From Symsagittifera roscoffensis (lineage: Eukaryota; Xenacoelomorpha; Acoela; Convolutidae): a DNA stretch of 64,000 bases. A program made the translations under genes and the position numbers. Shown here piece by piece: positions 1-10,184 of this stretch. The stretch's first letter is position 1; each line of letters opens with the position of its first letter. The stretch lies in contig NC_087069.1 in assembly GCF_963678635.1 (NCBI RefSeq), positions 20,062,660-20,126,659 of the forward strand. Reading direction: 5' to 3'. The notes below the pieces were generated by a model. It saw only the letters and a program-made list of their open reading frames with translations, had not been told where the DNA came from and did not search any database.

Positions 1-1580
1 TAAGGCTAGATAGAACGTTCGTCAAAAATTTCGTGAAAAGATTTTTGTGATCCATGAAAAAATTTTAAGTAATTGTAAGTTTCTTAGCTTGAATAGTTTG
101 CTTAGAAAAACGTAACTTTTAACAAATTGATTCGGTCTTTCACATTTTCGCAAATTGATTTAGAAAGTTTTAAAGTTCATCAGACGAACAGCTAGCTCAG
201 AAAATTTTTTCGCAAAACGTTTCGGTCTAAAAAACAAAGTGAAATTTTATTTTCAGTTTTTATAGCTTCAATTGGTTGCTTAAGAAAAACTTCAATGTTT
301 CAAGATCTGAATTTTAGTTTGAGTTGAATTTTGGGTGCATATACAAAGCAAACCTATACAAAACAGTCCAATACAAAATAGTCCGAAAAATCATGTAATG
401 GAGGGAAAAAACAGTCCAATACAAAACAGTCCGGTTTAAGGTCACCGGTGGACGCCTCTAAATTTCGTATTAAATCCTACCCTCTGTTGGCAAGCTCGCA
501 CCACGTTGGCGCGACTGCAGCGGTCACTATTTCGTTGTTTATGTTTGTTGAACGAAAGATTGAAGGACAATTCTCGGCCAACCGGCTTGTTAAAACAATT
601 ATTAATTGGGACTGTTTTTCGGACTGTTTTGAATCGGGCAGTTTTGTATCGGACTGTTTTTTCGTTCATGTTCATGTTTTTTCGGACTGTTTTGTATTGG
701 ACTGTTTTGTATGGGACTGTTTTGTACAGACACGAAATTTTTCAATTTTCATAATTTCATTGTTAAAGAAAAAACATTTTTGCGAATGACTTCGCTCTAT
801 GGAACAACTTGAAATGTTTCAAATTATCATTGCTTGAATAGCTTGCTTAGAAAAATTTTTATTTTTCGCATTTGTTAGTTGTCTAAGAAACAACTCGAAA
901 GCTCTCATTTTTTCATAATTTCAAAGATTGTTTGAGAAAAATTTGAAACTTTTGCGTATTATGTTGCTCTATAAACTATCTTGAAATATTTTAAAGGTTC
1001 ATTGCTTGAATAGTTTGATTCGTAAGCTATGTTTTTGACGGTAAACAATTGGCCCTAGAAGAGTTTGAAATATTTCGAAATTTCTTCGCTTAAATAGCAG
1101 GAAAACCGTATCATTTTTTACATTGTTCCGGTCTAAGAAGCAACGTTTGCTGATGTTTCATTGCTTTTCATTGCTTTCATTCAACTTTTCGCAAACCGTT
1201 TTGCTTAATGAAGTAATTTGAATTTTTTTTTAAACTTGAATAGCTTGAATAGCAAAAATTGAACATTTTGCAAACGATATCGCTCTACGAAACTGGAAAC
1301 ATTTCAAAGTTTTTTTTTTAAATAAATTTTTTCAAAAGATTGGGCTTAAAATACAACAAAAATTGTTTCAAATTTTCATCGCCAAAGTATCTCTCAAAGA
1401 AAAACTTATATTTTTTGCAAAACGATTCAGTCTAAAGTCTAAAAGCCAAGTTGAAATGTTCCAAGTTTCTTTGCTTCATAGGCTTCAATAAAAAACCGAA
1501 TGTTTTCACCATTCGATTGGCATCATGAAGTAACTCGAATTATTTCATACTTTCTTAGCTGAAATAGTTTTCTTGGAAAT
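1..1580. repeat. Degenerate satellite-like array, interrupted
   Basis: The stretch is built from loosely repeated words of roughly 100-120 bases: gattcggtcta, aacttgaaatgtttcaaa, cattgcttgaatagcttg, cttagaaaaa. The order recurs but spacing drifts, so it looks like an old tandem repeat. It is interrupted at 354-729 by an inverted-repeat element. The same words return at about 4950-6080. No coding signal is seen; the short ORFs are random. Confidence 0.55.
354..729. mobile_element. Fold-back inverted-repeat element (non-autonomous)
   Basis: The left end carries several copies of the word acaaaacagtcc; the right end carries its reverse complement, ggactgttttgt, several times. Each arm is about 100 bases made of short direct repeats, so the element can fold into one long hairpin, as in Foldback-type elements or large-TIR MITEs. 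The centre (about 450-600) is less AT-rich than its surroundings and has no convincing ORF. It sits inside the satellite-like array. I see no clear target-site duplication, so the exact ends are uncertain by a few bases. Confidence 0.6.
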
Positions 1581-1975
1581 TTGAAATTTTTGCAAACGGT
1601 CCTTTCCTGAACGTTGGGCCATCAATCCTTCTTGAATTTTTTTTTTTCGCAGAGGAAACGATGCTTCTGTGCTTTTTCTGACGAGACCATTGAAAAAACT
1701 GCATGCCAGAGAATGGAGGCCAACCGGCTTCATTGAGTTAAATACGTCCACGTTCTCCTCAACAGTTCTGAACGAGCATGATATAGGGCCGAAGTTCCTG
1801 CGATGGGTTTTCTAGCCTTTCTCTCCGGTTTGATGATTGTTCTAAACTCTTCAAAGAGGAAAAGATGAGAACGGGATTCATCCTTGGAACTATCTTTGGG
1901 AAAACAGTATTGTTCAGCTGAAGTTACAAAGGTCCAGTGTACTCTCGAGCTGATGTATGCACAGGCTCACTGTCT

Positions 1976-2505
1976 TCAAGAAATTGGCGTTGACGTCGTT
2001 AGTATCTCATTGAGCTCACTTTCACTGCTGATCTCTGGGTTGTTCGTTTTGTTCTTTTGTTCATTTGTCTTTCTCTGGGGCAATTCAGTGCCCCTGTAGT
2101 CGAAGAAAATTTATTCGCCAACTTCTACGGTCGTTTCGCAAACGATTATGATTTGCTTTCCTCTGGCTTTTTCGGCAAATACTTCTGCTCTTGCATTTGG
2201 TTTATTTGAGTCACATTCGCTTAGGTAGCGACCCACACACTGAATGTCGTGCTTGGCATCGATGTAGAGTTTATAATCCTTCAGATCAAAGACAAAATCC
2301 CGGTCGTTTTCTTTCAGCTTTTCCTCGTGCTCCTCAGTCGTCAGCTGTTTTTTTTTTCTGTAGAAAAATAGAAAATCACCTTTCTAGAATGTTTTGGAAA
2401 AAATACCCTTTCCTTTTATCTTGTCGATGTCCAGCGAATAAAAATTCTCCCATTCTTTTTAGTCTTCTCTAGTCTTTTCTCTATTGATTCATATTTGTTG
2501 ATTCT
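1976..2505 (-). pseudogene. SET-domain lysine methyltransferase pseudogene (PR-Set7/KMT5A-like)
   Basis: Reading the minus strand gives a nearly continuous SET domain: a helical lead-in (EKRLEKTKKNG), the SET-N motif IKGKGIF, then KGDF, a block FDLKDYKLYIDAKHD, a GRYLSE segment where active enzymes have the R-x-NHS/C motif, and a terminal VGE-x-IFFDYRG, which corresponds to GEE-hhh-DYG. This order and spacing fit PR-Set7 (KMT5A), which monomethylates H4K20. It is broken: an in-frame TAG after the IFSKTF block, a TAA replacing the second Glu of the GEE motif (at about 2109), and a frame change in the lead-in near 2440-2460. NHSC is not intact. No introns are visible in this piece, so it may be a processed copy or a decayed exon. 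The reading of the SET motifs is firm; the exact subfamily is inference. Confidence 0.6.
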
Positions 2506-2847
2506 ACATTCGCGATTCGATTTATGTATTTTCGAGGTTTTCATGATGTTCATTTAGCTGACAAGCATTATGTCTTTATGACGATAAAGTAACAAAGCGA
2601 AAATTGATAGTTAAAATTTGATAGCAAGGTATTAATTGTATCAAATGACTATAAATAGTAGCAAAACGATTACACACTATACAGCTCGACCAGAACCAGG
2701 TTGCTCATAAAAACTAAAACGAAAGCAAGTGTATTGAGTTTGATACTAAGGTCGGATTTTATAATTACGGTCCACGGTTGCTGGGTTGTTGTTTTTGTCC
2801 GTGTGAGAAAAAATAAGCTTATTTTGACTTCACAAGTTTTTTTCTTG
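2506..2847. other. Gene-free stretch
   Basis: AT-rich sequence between the SET pseudogene and the first hairpin-ended repeat. I see no ORF with family similarity, no tRNA-like boxes and no strong repeat. Confidence 0.4.
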
Positions 2848-3383
2848 TTGTTCCGACTTTTGATACGAAAGTAACGGAATATTTGTGCTCGGGGTGGGTT
2901 TTTTTTTCTTCAGACAAATTTCGACTTTTTAACTAGCCATTTTTGACGGAATTTTTTATATCATTCAAAAGGTATTGTTGCCCTGAGCTTAAATTTGAAA
3001 AGATATTTCACCTGTGATCATTTTTCGTAAAGTTATGAGGGTTTAAAGATTGCCATTTTGACCAATTTGGGACAATTAACGCGCAATATAATTCGCGCTA
3101 TTAACGCGTAAGCGGAGATTTAATCCGTCTTATAAATCGTTCCAAATTGGTTGAAAGAAAAATATTTACCATAATTGATTTGTTACAATGAGCGAAATCT
3201 ATTCTTTTGTACTTTATATGGCGTGTGGGGGGATGATTTAATTTACAAAAAATTCAAATTTTAGAAAAAAAAAATTTCATTTTGTCTTATTACATTTATT
3301 TTTTTAATGTTATTGCTGCTCCATGAACCTTAAAAGGCAGTCGGAACATTTAGGGCTTCGCCCTGATACGAGCAGTCTTGTTT
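2848..3383 (+). mobile_element. Hairpin-ended dispersed element, copy 1
   Basis: First of four long copies of one non-autonomous family. It begins TTGTTCCGAC followed by a near-perfect hairpin (ACTTTYG-ATA-CGAAAGT within TTCCG...CGGAA) and ends with a hairpin CAGGGC/GCCCTG-type and the tail ATACGAGCAGTCTTGTTT. GTTCCGACT near the start is matched by AGTCGGAAC about 45 bases before the end. The inside shares words with the other copies, including ggcgtgtggggggatgatt and taacgcgtaagcggagat. There is no ORF. The type is unclear; hairpins at both ends recall Helentron-like non-autonomous elements, but this is only a resemblance. Confidence 0.7.
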
Positions 3384-3554
3384 ACTTTTTCCATCGGATG
3401 TTAGTGTAAATGTGCGAAACCAGAGCTAGAGCTCGGTTGCTGCAAAAACATACAGCGTTTTGAGAACAGTTCTCTTTTCTAAATCAGTTTCCAAATTTTG
3501 CTATTTCTACATGCAAAAGATGAAAACTGTCGAATTCTAAATTCGTTATGTTCA
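3384..3554. other. Spacer between two element copies
   Basis: Short AT-rich spacer; nothing recognised. Confidence 0.4.
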
Positions 3555-3952
3555 TTGTTCCGACTTTCGATACGAAAGTAACGGAATATTTGTGCTCGGG
3601 GTGGGTTTTTTTTCTTCAGACAAATTTCGACTTTTTAACTAGCCATTTTTGACAGAATTTTTTTTATATCATTCAAAAAGTATTGTTGTCCTGAGCTCAA
3701 ATTTAAAAAGATATTTTGCTTGTGATCATTTTTTGTAAAGTTATGGGGGTTTAAAGATTGCCGAAATCTATCCTTTTGTACTTTATATGGCGTGTGGGGG
3801 GATGATTTTCATTAAAAAAATTCAAATTTTAGAAGAAAAAATTTTTCATTTTGTTTCATTACTTTTATTTTTTTAATGTTATTACTGCTCCATAAACCTT
3901 AATAGGCAGTTGGAACATTCAGGGCTTCGCCCGGATACGAGCAGTCTTGTTT
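3555..3952 (+). mobile_element. Hairpin-ended dispersed element, copy 2 (internally shortened)
   Basis: Same family and orientation as the 2848-3383 copy, with the same ends (TTGTTCCGAC ... GCAGTCTTGTTT). About 140 bases of the centre, including the block with the taacgcgtaagcgg word, are absent. This is an ordinary internally deleted non-autonomous derivative. Confidence 0.68.
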
Positions 3953-4950
3953 TTCTTGAAACAGGGCTATTGAAAAATATAAAAAGAACAAAATGAAAGG
4001 CAAGACTAGCTGAAGCATAATAAAAACATAGAAGAGTTTTTGATAACCCTGCTTTTTGACAACCCTGCTTCAGATATCTCATTAAGAGTTATTTTGATAA
4101 CCCCTAGCAGAATTTTTGATAACCCTTACTTTTTGATAACCCTGCGTCAGATAACTAATTAAGTGTTATTTGTTTTCGTAGACTAAAAGCCATGTCTATC
4201 ATCGTATTCTTGATGTGAGAAATAAAACTTATCAAAACTAAAAATCGGAAGACTTTGAACAATACAGCTATTTATGCAGTTCTGCGATAAATATGTAGGA
4301 CATTATGTGGCATAAACATACCATTAAACATTAATACCATTAAACCATCCAATGGCACCTGCAAGAATTTAGTAATGAAATGAGGACTCGGAAAGCAATT
4401 CGTGAGCGCTTGCGTTTGAAATTGTACTAGCGCAAAAAAGCTCTCGGTGAATCATCTCAACACTTGCAAATGGATTTGACAAATGAGCACTGATGATTCG
4501 CCACACAATCTTTTTAATGAGTCATCGACAGTTTTCATCTTTTCCATGTCTTCGATTTTTGGGTTTTGCGTGTTGAATACCTGTTTGTGTATGTTGCATT
4601 AAGAATCTTTAGTTTTTTCTTGAATAACTATAAAGCATGGTGATTACACTGCAATCAGCTTAGTGTGTTACTCCGAACCTTCTTTTTTTCTAAACTAACT
4701 CGCAAATAAAAGTGTTCATTGAAAGTTGAAAGTGTTCACTTATTTAGCGGCACTTTTGCTATAATCACGATCTAGCATTTGGAAATTTCATAGCACCTAT
4801 TCTCTGCTTTTTTAAGGCTAGTCTTAAATATTAGATCGATGACCAAAACGTTGATGCCACGCTATAGCTGCCATATAGCGCAATGGTTCAGAGCGACCAT
4901 TGAGCTTGACGTTTAAGAAAAACTTCTGAATCTAGAATATTCCAGATGTT
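3953..4950. other. Gene-free stretch
   Basis: Contains short direct repeats around 4030-4150 (tttttgataaccct repeated several times) and a weak tRNA A-box-like string near 4877-4900. No gene was recognised. Confidence 0.35.
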
Positions 4951-6080
4951 TTCTTTTACAAACAAATTGACGCAGCAGATCTTCTAAACATTCTAAAGTA
5001 TGAAATACTCAAGAATTTTTTTAAAAAAAATCCGAAACTTTTTCAGCAAGTTGAACTCGATCCAACTTCAAGGCTAGATGATAGTACATGCCTAATTTTG
5101 TCTCAAATTTTGCGCTTACAGTTTCATTTCAGTCTGCAAAGAATCAACTGAAAGCATCAATATCCATGCTTTGAAAATGGAAAACTAACACTTAGCAAAA
5201 CGATTCGTGCAATGCAAAAAATTAAAAGTTTTTCTAGCTTCGTAGCTGGAATAATTTAAAAAAAAAATATAGCAATTTAGCGAACGGAATCATTTTGTAA
5301 AATAACCTAAAATAATTCATAGCTTAGAAATCTTGGTTCGAAAAACTTGTTTTTCGCAAGACGATTCGGTCTACGAAATAACTTGAAATATTTCAAAGTA
5401 TTTCAGAAGAATTTAATTTAGCGTGGACTGATTCACTTTAAGAAAGAACCTGATATGTTTCCAAGTTTCCTAATTTCATAGCAGAAAGTTGAAATTTTTA
5501 ATAAGCATTTTGGTCTATGAAAAAATTCAAGCTTCACTGCTTGATTTATTTGAATAGAAAAACTTAAGCTTTCCGCGAACTGATTCGGTTCATGCAACTT
5601 GAGGCAATTCATAGCTTGTTTAGCTTGATTCAAAAAGCTTTAGCTTTTCGCAAATGGTGCCGTCTACAAAAAATTTTGGATTATTTCAAACTACTTCAGA
5701 AAAATTAAAATTTTTGTGAACTGATTTGTTTTATGAATCAACTCGGAACAATTCAATGTTTCATCTCTTGGATGCCTTATATAGAAAATTTCGGTTTTCT
5801 TAACCGATTTGTTTTATGCAATATGTCGAAACATTGAAATTTTATAAGGCGAATGGTTGCATAAAAAAACTTAAAATGTTTCCCAATACCATTGCTTGAA
5901 AAGCCTGCGTTTGACAGTTCTAACTTTTTGCAAAGCAATTTGCACTATAAATAAGCTTGAAATAGTTAAAAATTTAATCCGTTCTACGAACTATTCTGAA
6001 TTATTTCAAAATTTCCTTGAATGAATATTTTGGATAGGAAACCTAACTTTTGGCAAAACATTACCTTCTCGCAGTTTTGC
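4950..6080. repeat. Degenerate satellite-like array, second block
   Basis: The same words as at 1-1580 recur here: gattcggtcta, aacttgaaa followed by atttcaaa, cttgaatag and gcaaacg-type strings, with a loose 100-120 base spacing. Divergence between units is high, so the array is old. Confidence 0.5.
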
Positions 6081-6439
6081 ATAAAGTTTTAACAGAAATA
6101 GTGTGGTGCAAATTTTTTTGAAAAACTGGGGCCCAAAACTATACCCAAAAAAAATCATTTTTGACTATTTCACTGAACTAAAAATAACGCCATAACTACT
6201 TATTCAATAAATGACAAAGTTATATCAAAGTGGGTCTCTTATATAGCTCAACAACGTTTATGAAAAGTATAACCTTCAAAATAAACAAATTTCATATTTT
6301 TATTTGATAGATGAAACATCTATTTTACTAAACTTTGAGATAAGTCAGTGACTCGGTAGTTCTGGCGCAATTTTTGATTAACATAAAAAAGCCAAAAAAA
6401 AGATTGGTTTTGGAGAAAAAATATGGGCCCAAATTTTGT

Positions 6440-6679
6440 TTAGTTGAAACATTTGGCTATTGACGGCTTTGAAGGAACAAATTTTATGATTGTGATGTTC
6501 TCTTTCCGTTGGTCAAAACAACTATTATCTTGTTCTAGTTTTATCCTTTGTGGAACATCAAAAAATGCAGAAGAAGTGATAATGTAATTTTCCAAAGTTT
6601 TATCCCAGTTAATCATAAAATTTTTTTCCAGCCCATCCTTTTTGCGTAACCAGTGTACAGCTTCTAGGAATTTGATCAA
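6440..6679 (-). other. Coding-like fragment, unrecognised
   Basis: A 79-residue minus-strand ORF with an even amino-acid mix (LEAVHWLRKKDG, MINWDKTLENYI, FFDVPQRIKLEQDN), unlike the low-complexity ORFs around it. It could be a remnant of a transposase or host exon. I do not recognise a family, there is no flanking support, and chance cannot be excluded. Confidence 0.25.
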
Positions 6680-7974
6680 CCTATAGAACCCATATATGCT
6701 TTTTTTCCGATTTTGGGTTATGTTTCAACAATTGGGTTTTAAAAAATGTTACAGCAATTTTTGATTTTAAAGCATTTTAAGTTGAATGCAGAAACAAACA
6801 TTAACCAGTGCATAGTTAGTGCATAGTTAGTTCATATAAATTTTTCAAAATTTCAGAAAAAAAGCGAAAGCCAATATTTTTAAATTTTTTTTCGATGTGG
6901 AAGAGAACAAAAGGATAATAGCTGCTAACTAATAGCTAGTTTTTGAATAAAAAAGCAACATATTCTAGTCATTGTTACTTCGCGCTCCTAGGCCTAGGTA
7001 AGTGCCCGGAAAACAACGTGTAGCAGAGATATTTTTGCAAAAAATTAAGCACATTATCCCCAATTGGTTTTTGTCCCGTATTCACCGAACTCTATACAAA
7101 ACAGGTTACATCACTACAACATCTCATTCAAATCCAAGTAGGTCGCTTTACCTAGAGGAAAAGGAAAGCTTGCCAACTGTTCAATTCTCTGCTGCGACCA
7201 GTTGAAAACATCTTTGGCCAATGGCTTCACCTAGTACATCTTTTTTTCCAGTGGCTTCACCTAGTATCCACCACAAAATCAAAAAAAAATTAGATTCCAG
7301 AAAAGGAAACAAAATTTTTTTTTTAAATATGAAATCAATAAAGCACTTCGCGTTTTTTAAAATAATTTTTCTTTTTTGAACCGCATTTTTTTTCATACAA
7401 TTTTTCCTGAGTTTTCGAAAACTTCACTCATTTCCAACGCCAATGCAAGCAATTGACAGTTTTTAGAAATTAAATTTTTCAATACAACAAATTATAATGG
7501 ATGCGGCATACCTCAAGCTACTCCTTGGAAATTAAACATAGCTTTACTTTGCAGTGTATGGCTTTCATTAAAAAAAGCCAATTTGAAAAAATTTTCGTTG
7601 TATGATTGGATGTATCTCAATTTTTACGGTATTTAGCTTATAGATGAAAATTGCTGCACTTTTATCGAATAAAATTATTCATGCGGTAACCACAGAATTG
7701 AAAAATTTAACAAGACCAGCACGAAAAAAACGCGATGAAAATTATGATTTAGAGTTCTCATAGAATAAAGGGGTTTTAGCTCACAATATTAGAAAGAGCA
7801 AGGACAATTGAAGATCTAGAGGTTTGTGACACTTTATCAGAGTTTTTCCTCCTTTTCATTCCGCCTTACTTTCCATTAGTTAAACGCATTTTGAATAAAA
7901 AGCGATACATCTCGGTGCTAATGACGCCTTGTTTTGACCAACTAATTTACTACTGGCTACTTTAGAGCCTAAGA
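6680..7974. other. Gene-free stretch
   Basis: AT-rich. A direct repeat of ggcttcacctagta occurs near 7219 and 7250. No gene was recognised. Confidence 0.35.
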
Positions 7975-8660
7975 GTTGAATATTTTACACAGAGGCGCGG
8001 CTGCATTTCGCACCACTTGTGATACAACAAGTATAGGATTAAAACAGCAAGACACTCGGGAACTATCAAAGACCGTAGAAGAAACCACTAGAAAAACAAA
8101 AACGAAAATCAAATTAACCGTAGAAGAAACAGCAAGAAAAATGGATATGAAAATTAAATTCTAAGTCAAAGTCTTGAAAATCCCGTAATAAATATCGGAA
8201 AATTGTAGCAAACAAAATATTAGGAAAACAAAAATTGGGAACAGAATCAAAGACGACAGCCAATTAGCTGAAAATTGTTCGGCAAAATCTTATTGAAAAT
8301 ATACATGTTTTGCACAGATAGTATTAAAAAAGCCATATCAAGGTGGTATACATAATTCGGAAACAACTAAACCTAGAACTAAAAAAAAACATTTTGAGAC
8401 CCCCTTCCCTCAGAACACACGCGCAGAAAAATTGTTCTCTGCCATCAAATGAAGAAATAGGAGGCTATAAAGTAAAAAAAAACTCAGAGGCGAAGCTGAG
8501 CTTAGCACCACTTGAAATACACAATAAAGCTCCAAAAGACCAAATATAGTCTGAAATAAATTTGAAAACTTGAATAAATTTTGTTGAAAAAATTGTAGGC
8601 AAAAACTCAAGAAAAATTTTATTGTAAATGTTGAAGAAATCAATTACTTCGGGCTTTTAT
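7975..8660 (+). repeat. Dispersed repeat with GCGAAGCTGAGCTTCGC-type palindrome
   Basis: Two motifs of the form agaggcg...gctg...cgcaccacttg occur at about 7990 and 8486. The same palindromic word with cgcaccactgg recurs at about 22,900, followed in both regions by a ctcagaacaca word (8410 and 23,200). This marks an interspersed repeat family without an ORF. Confidence 0.45.
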
Positions 8661-9200
8661 CTTCTTCATCTACCAATAGATGAAAAAGATTAAAAAAAAC
8701 ATTTCAATCAAAAAACTAGTAAACCATGAACAATTTTCACCCTCATGAAAATGATGAAAAAAGTACTGGAAAAATCCATTTAAAAAACAGAATTAATCAC
8801 CTGGCTAGTAAACTGATAAAACTTGGGTCGAAATTAATAAAAGCGGCAAAAAATTACATCTAAGATATTTTTCAGCTGTTAATCATTTTTCAATTCAGTT
8901 GTTGAAGCCAGCTGTTGAATTACAGCTGTTAGACGTGCAACTTGGGTGCAAATAGACATCAATTTGGAGATGACCACAAATTTCAGTCATTTTGAGGATA
9001 AAGTTGTTTACGGGAAAAATTCTAGTACACGCACGATTGAACACCCTTGCTTCGATCAAGTCGAAAAAGAAAAAAAACAATTTTAACAAATCGGGTTGGT
9101 TAAATTACAACCAATGTTCAAAGAAAATTTTGATTCGGCCGGAATTTTAAAACTTTTAAGACACTTAAGAAACTACTGTGAAATTTGTTTGCACCAAAAA
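8661..9200. other. Gene-free stretch with repeat end
   Basis: Mostly AT-rich. Near 9008 the string ttacgggaaaaattctagtac appears, which also marks the repeats at 9355 and 23,822. No gene was recognised. Confidence 0.35.
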
Positions 9201-9289
9201 TAAACGTTTCCTAGTTCTGGCAACATAGCCGACAAATCAAGCAGACAAACAATAGGCCGAAATTTTTTGAAACGGAATTTTTCCGTTTG

Positions 9290-9410
9290 AAAAAATAACA
9301 CGTCCTAGTCAGGCAGGTTTCGAACCCAGGACCGTTGCCTTCCCAGGCGTTTACGGGGGAAAATTCTAGTACCCGATTGCAATACCCTTGCTTATCGCAA
9401 GGGTAAATAT
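9290..9410 (-). repeat. SINE-like repeat with Pol III B-box
   Basis: On the minus strand a B-box-like GGTTCGAAACC lies inside cctgggttcgaaacctgcc, preceded by a hairpin CCTTGCGATAAGCAAGG and the word ctagaattttccc. The same combination is found around 23,668-23,880 and, in part, in the tandem duplication at about 15,030 and 16,243. This suggests one tRNA-related SINE family. Confidence 0.5.
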
Positions 9411-10184
9411 ACGAAGACAAATACTGAGCTCTTTGACCCTCAACATTCAAAATTTTTCATTTTCGTTTCAAATATGCATAGCTTTTGACAGTACTCATTG
9501 TGAAGTTCGAATGGCAAATATGCTCCATCTAGTTTTTCAGCGTACCAATATTTTTTACGCTACAGCAAAAAAAAATTCATTGATTAAGTTTTGAAAAAAG
9601 CAAAAACTGTAACATAAAAAATCTATAAAATCTGGAGCAAAAAAATTACCTCGAGCTAAAACATTAGTTGATTTTTTTCTGAGAAAAGAAACAACCAACT
9701 TCACTCAATCACTCAGAAAAACCTGAGCCAAAAATTTCTTGAGCATGTTCTATTTAAGCTTCAAATTATTATTTTTATCCCAGTCCAATTAATGTTGCAT
9801 CAAATTTTAATGTAACATCTTTGCAATATTATAATTCCTTCTTGCATTTAAATTCATTCTTGATTGCATAATTCAACAAATACAAGTACAAGCTTTTAAC
9901 TTAAACAATCTTAAAATTATAATTCATTTCATATACTTTGGAAAAAAAATGGTTTCAGTTTCAGCAAACTACTTTCAAGTTTATAATTCTATTGAGATAT
10001 TAAAACTCATTCATCATTTGGCTTCTGTACTTAAATGTAAGTAAAAGCTTAGAAAACAGTGTGCTAAAATTTAAATGTTTTGTTCAAATTCAAACCTTCG
10101 GTTGGAATCTTTTTTTGATATTAAAGATAATTTCGGTGAAATATACAATCAGGGATGTTTCAAACAATTGCAAAAAGTTTTACT
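9411..10184. other. Gene-free stretch downstream of the protease gene
   Basis: AT-rich, probably including the 3' untranslated region of the protease-like gene just above it. I cannot identify a firm polyadenylation signal. Confidence 0.35.

Noticed and set aside
2848-3383. Classic Helitron
   Set aside because: There is a hairpin near the 3' end, but no CTRR terminus, and the element also has a 5' hairpin and subterminal inverted repeats.
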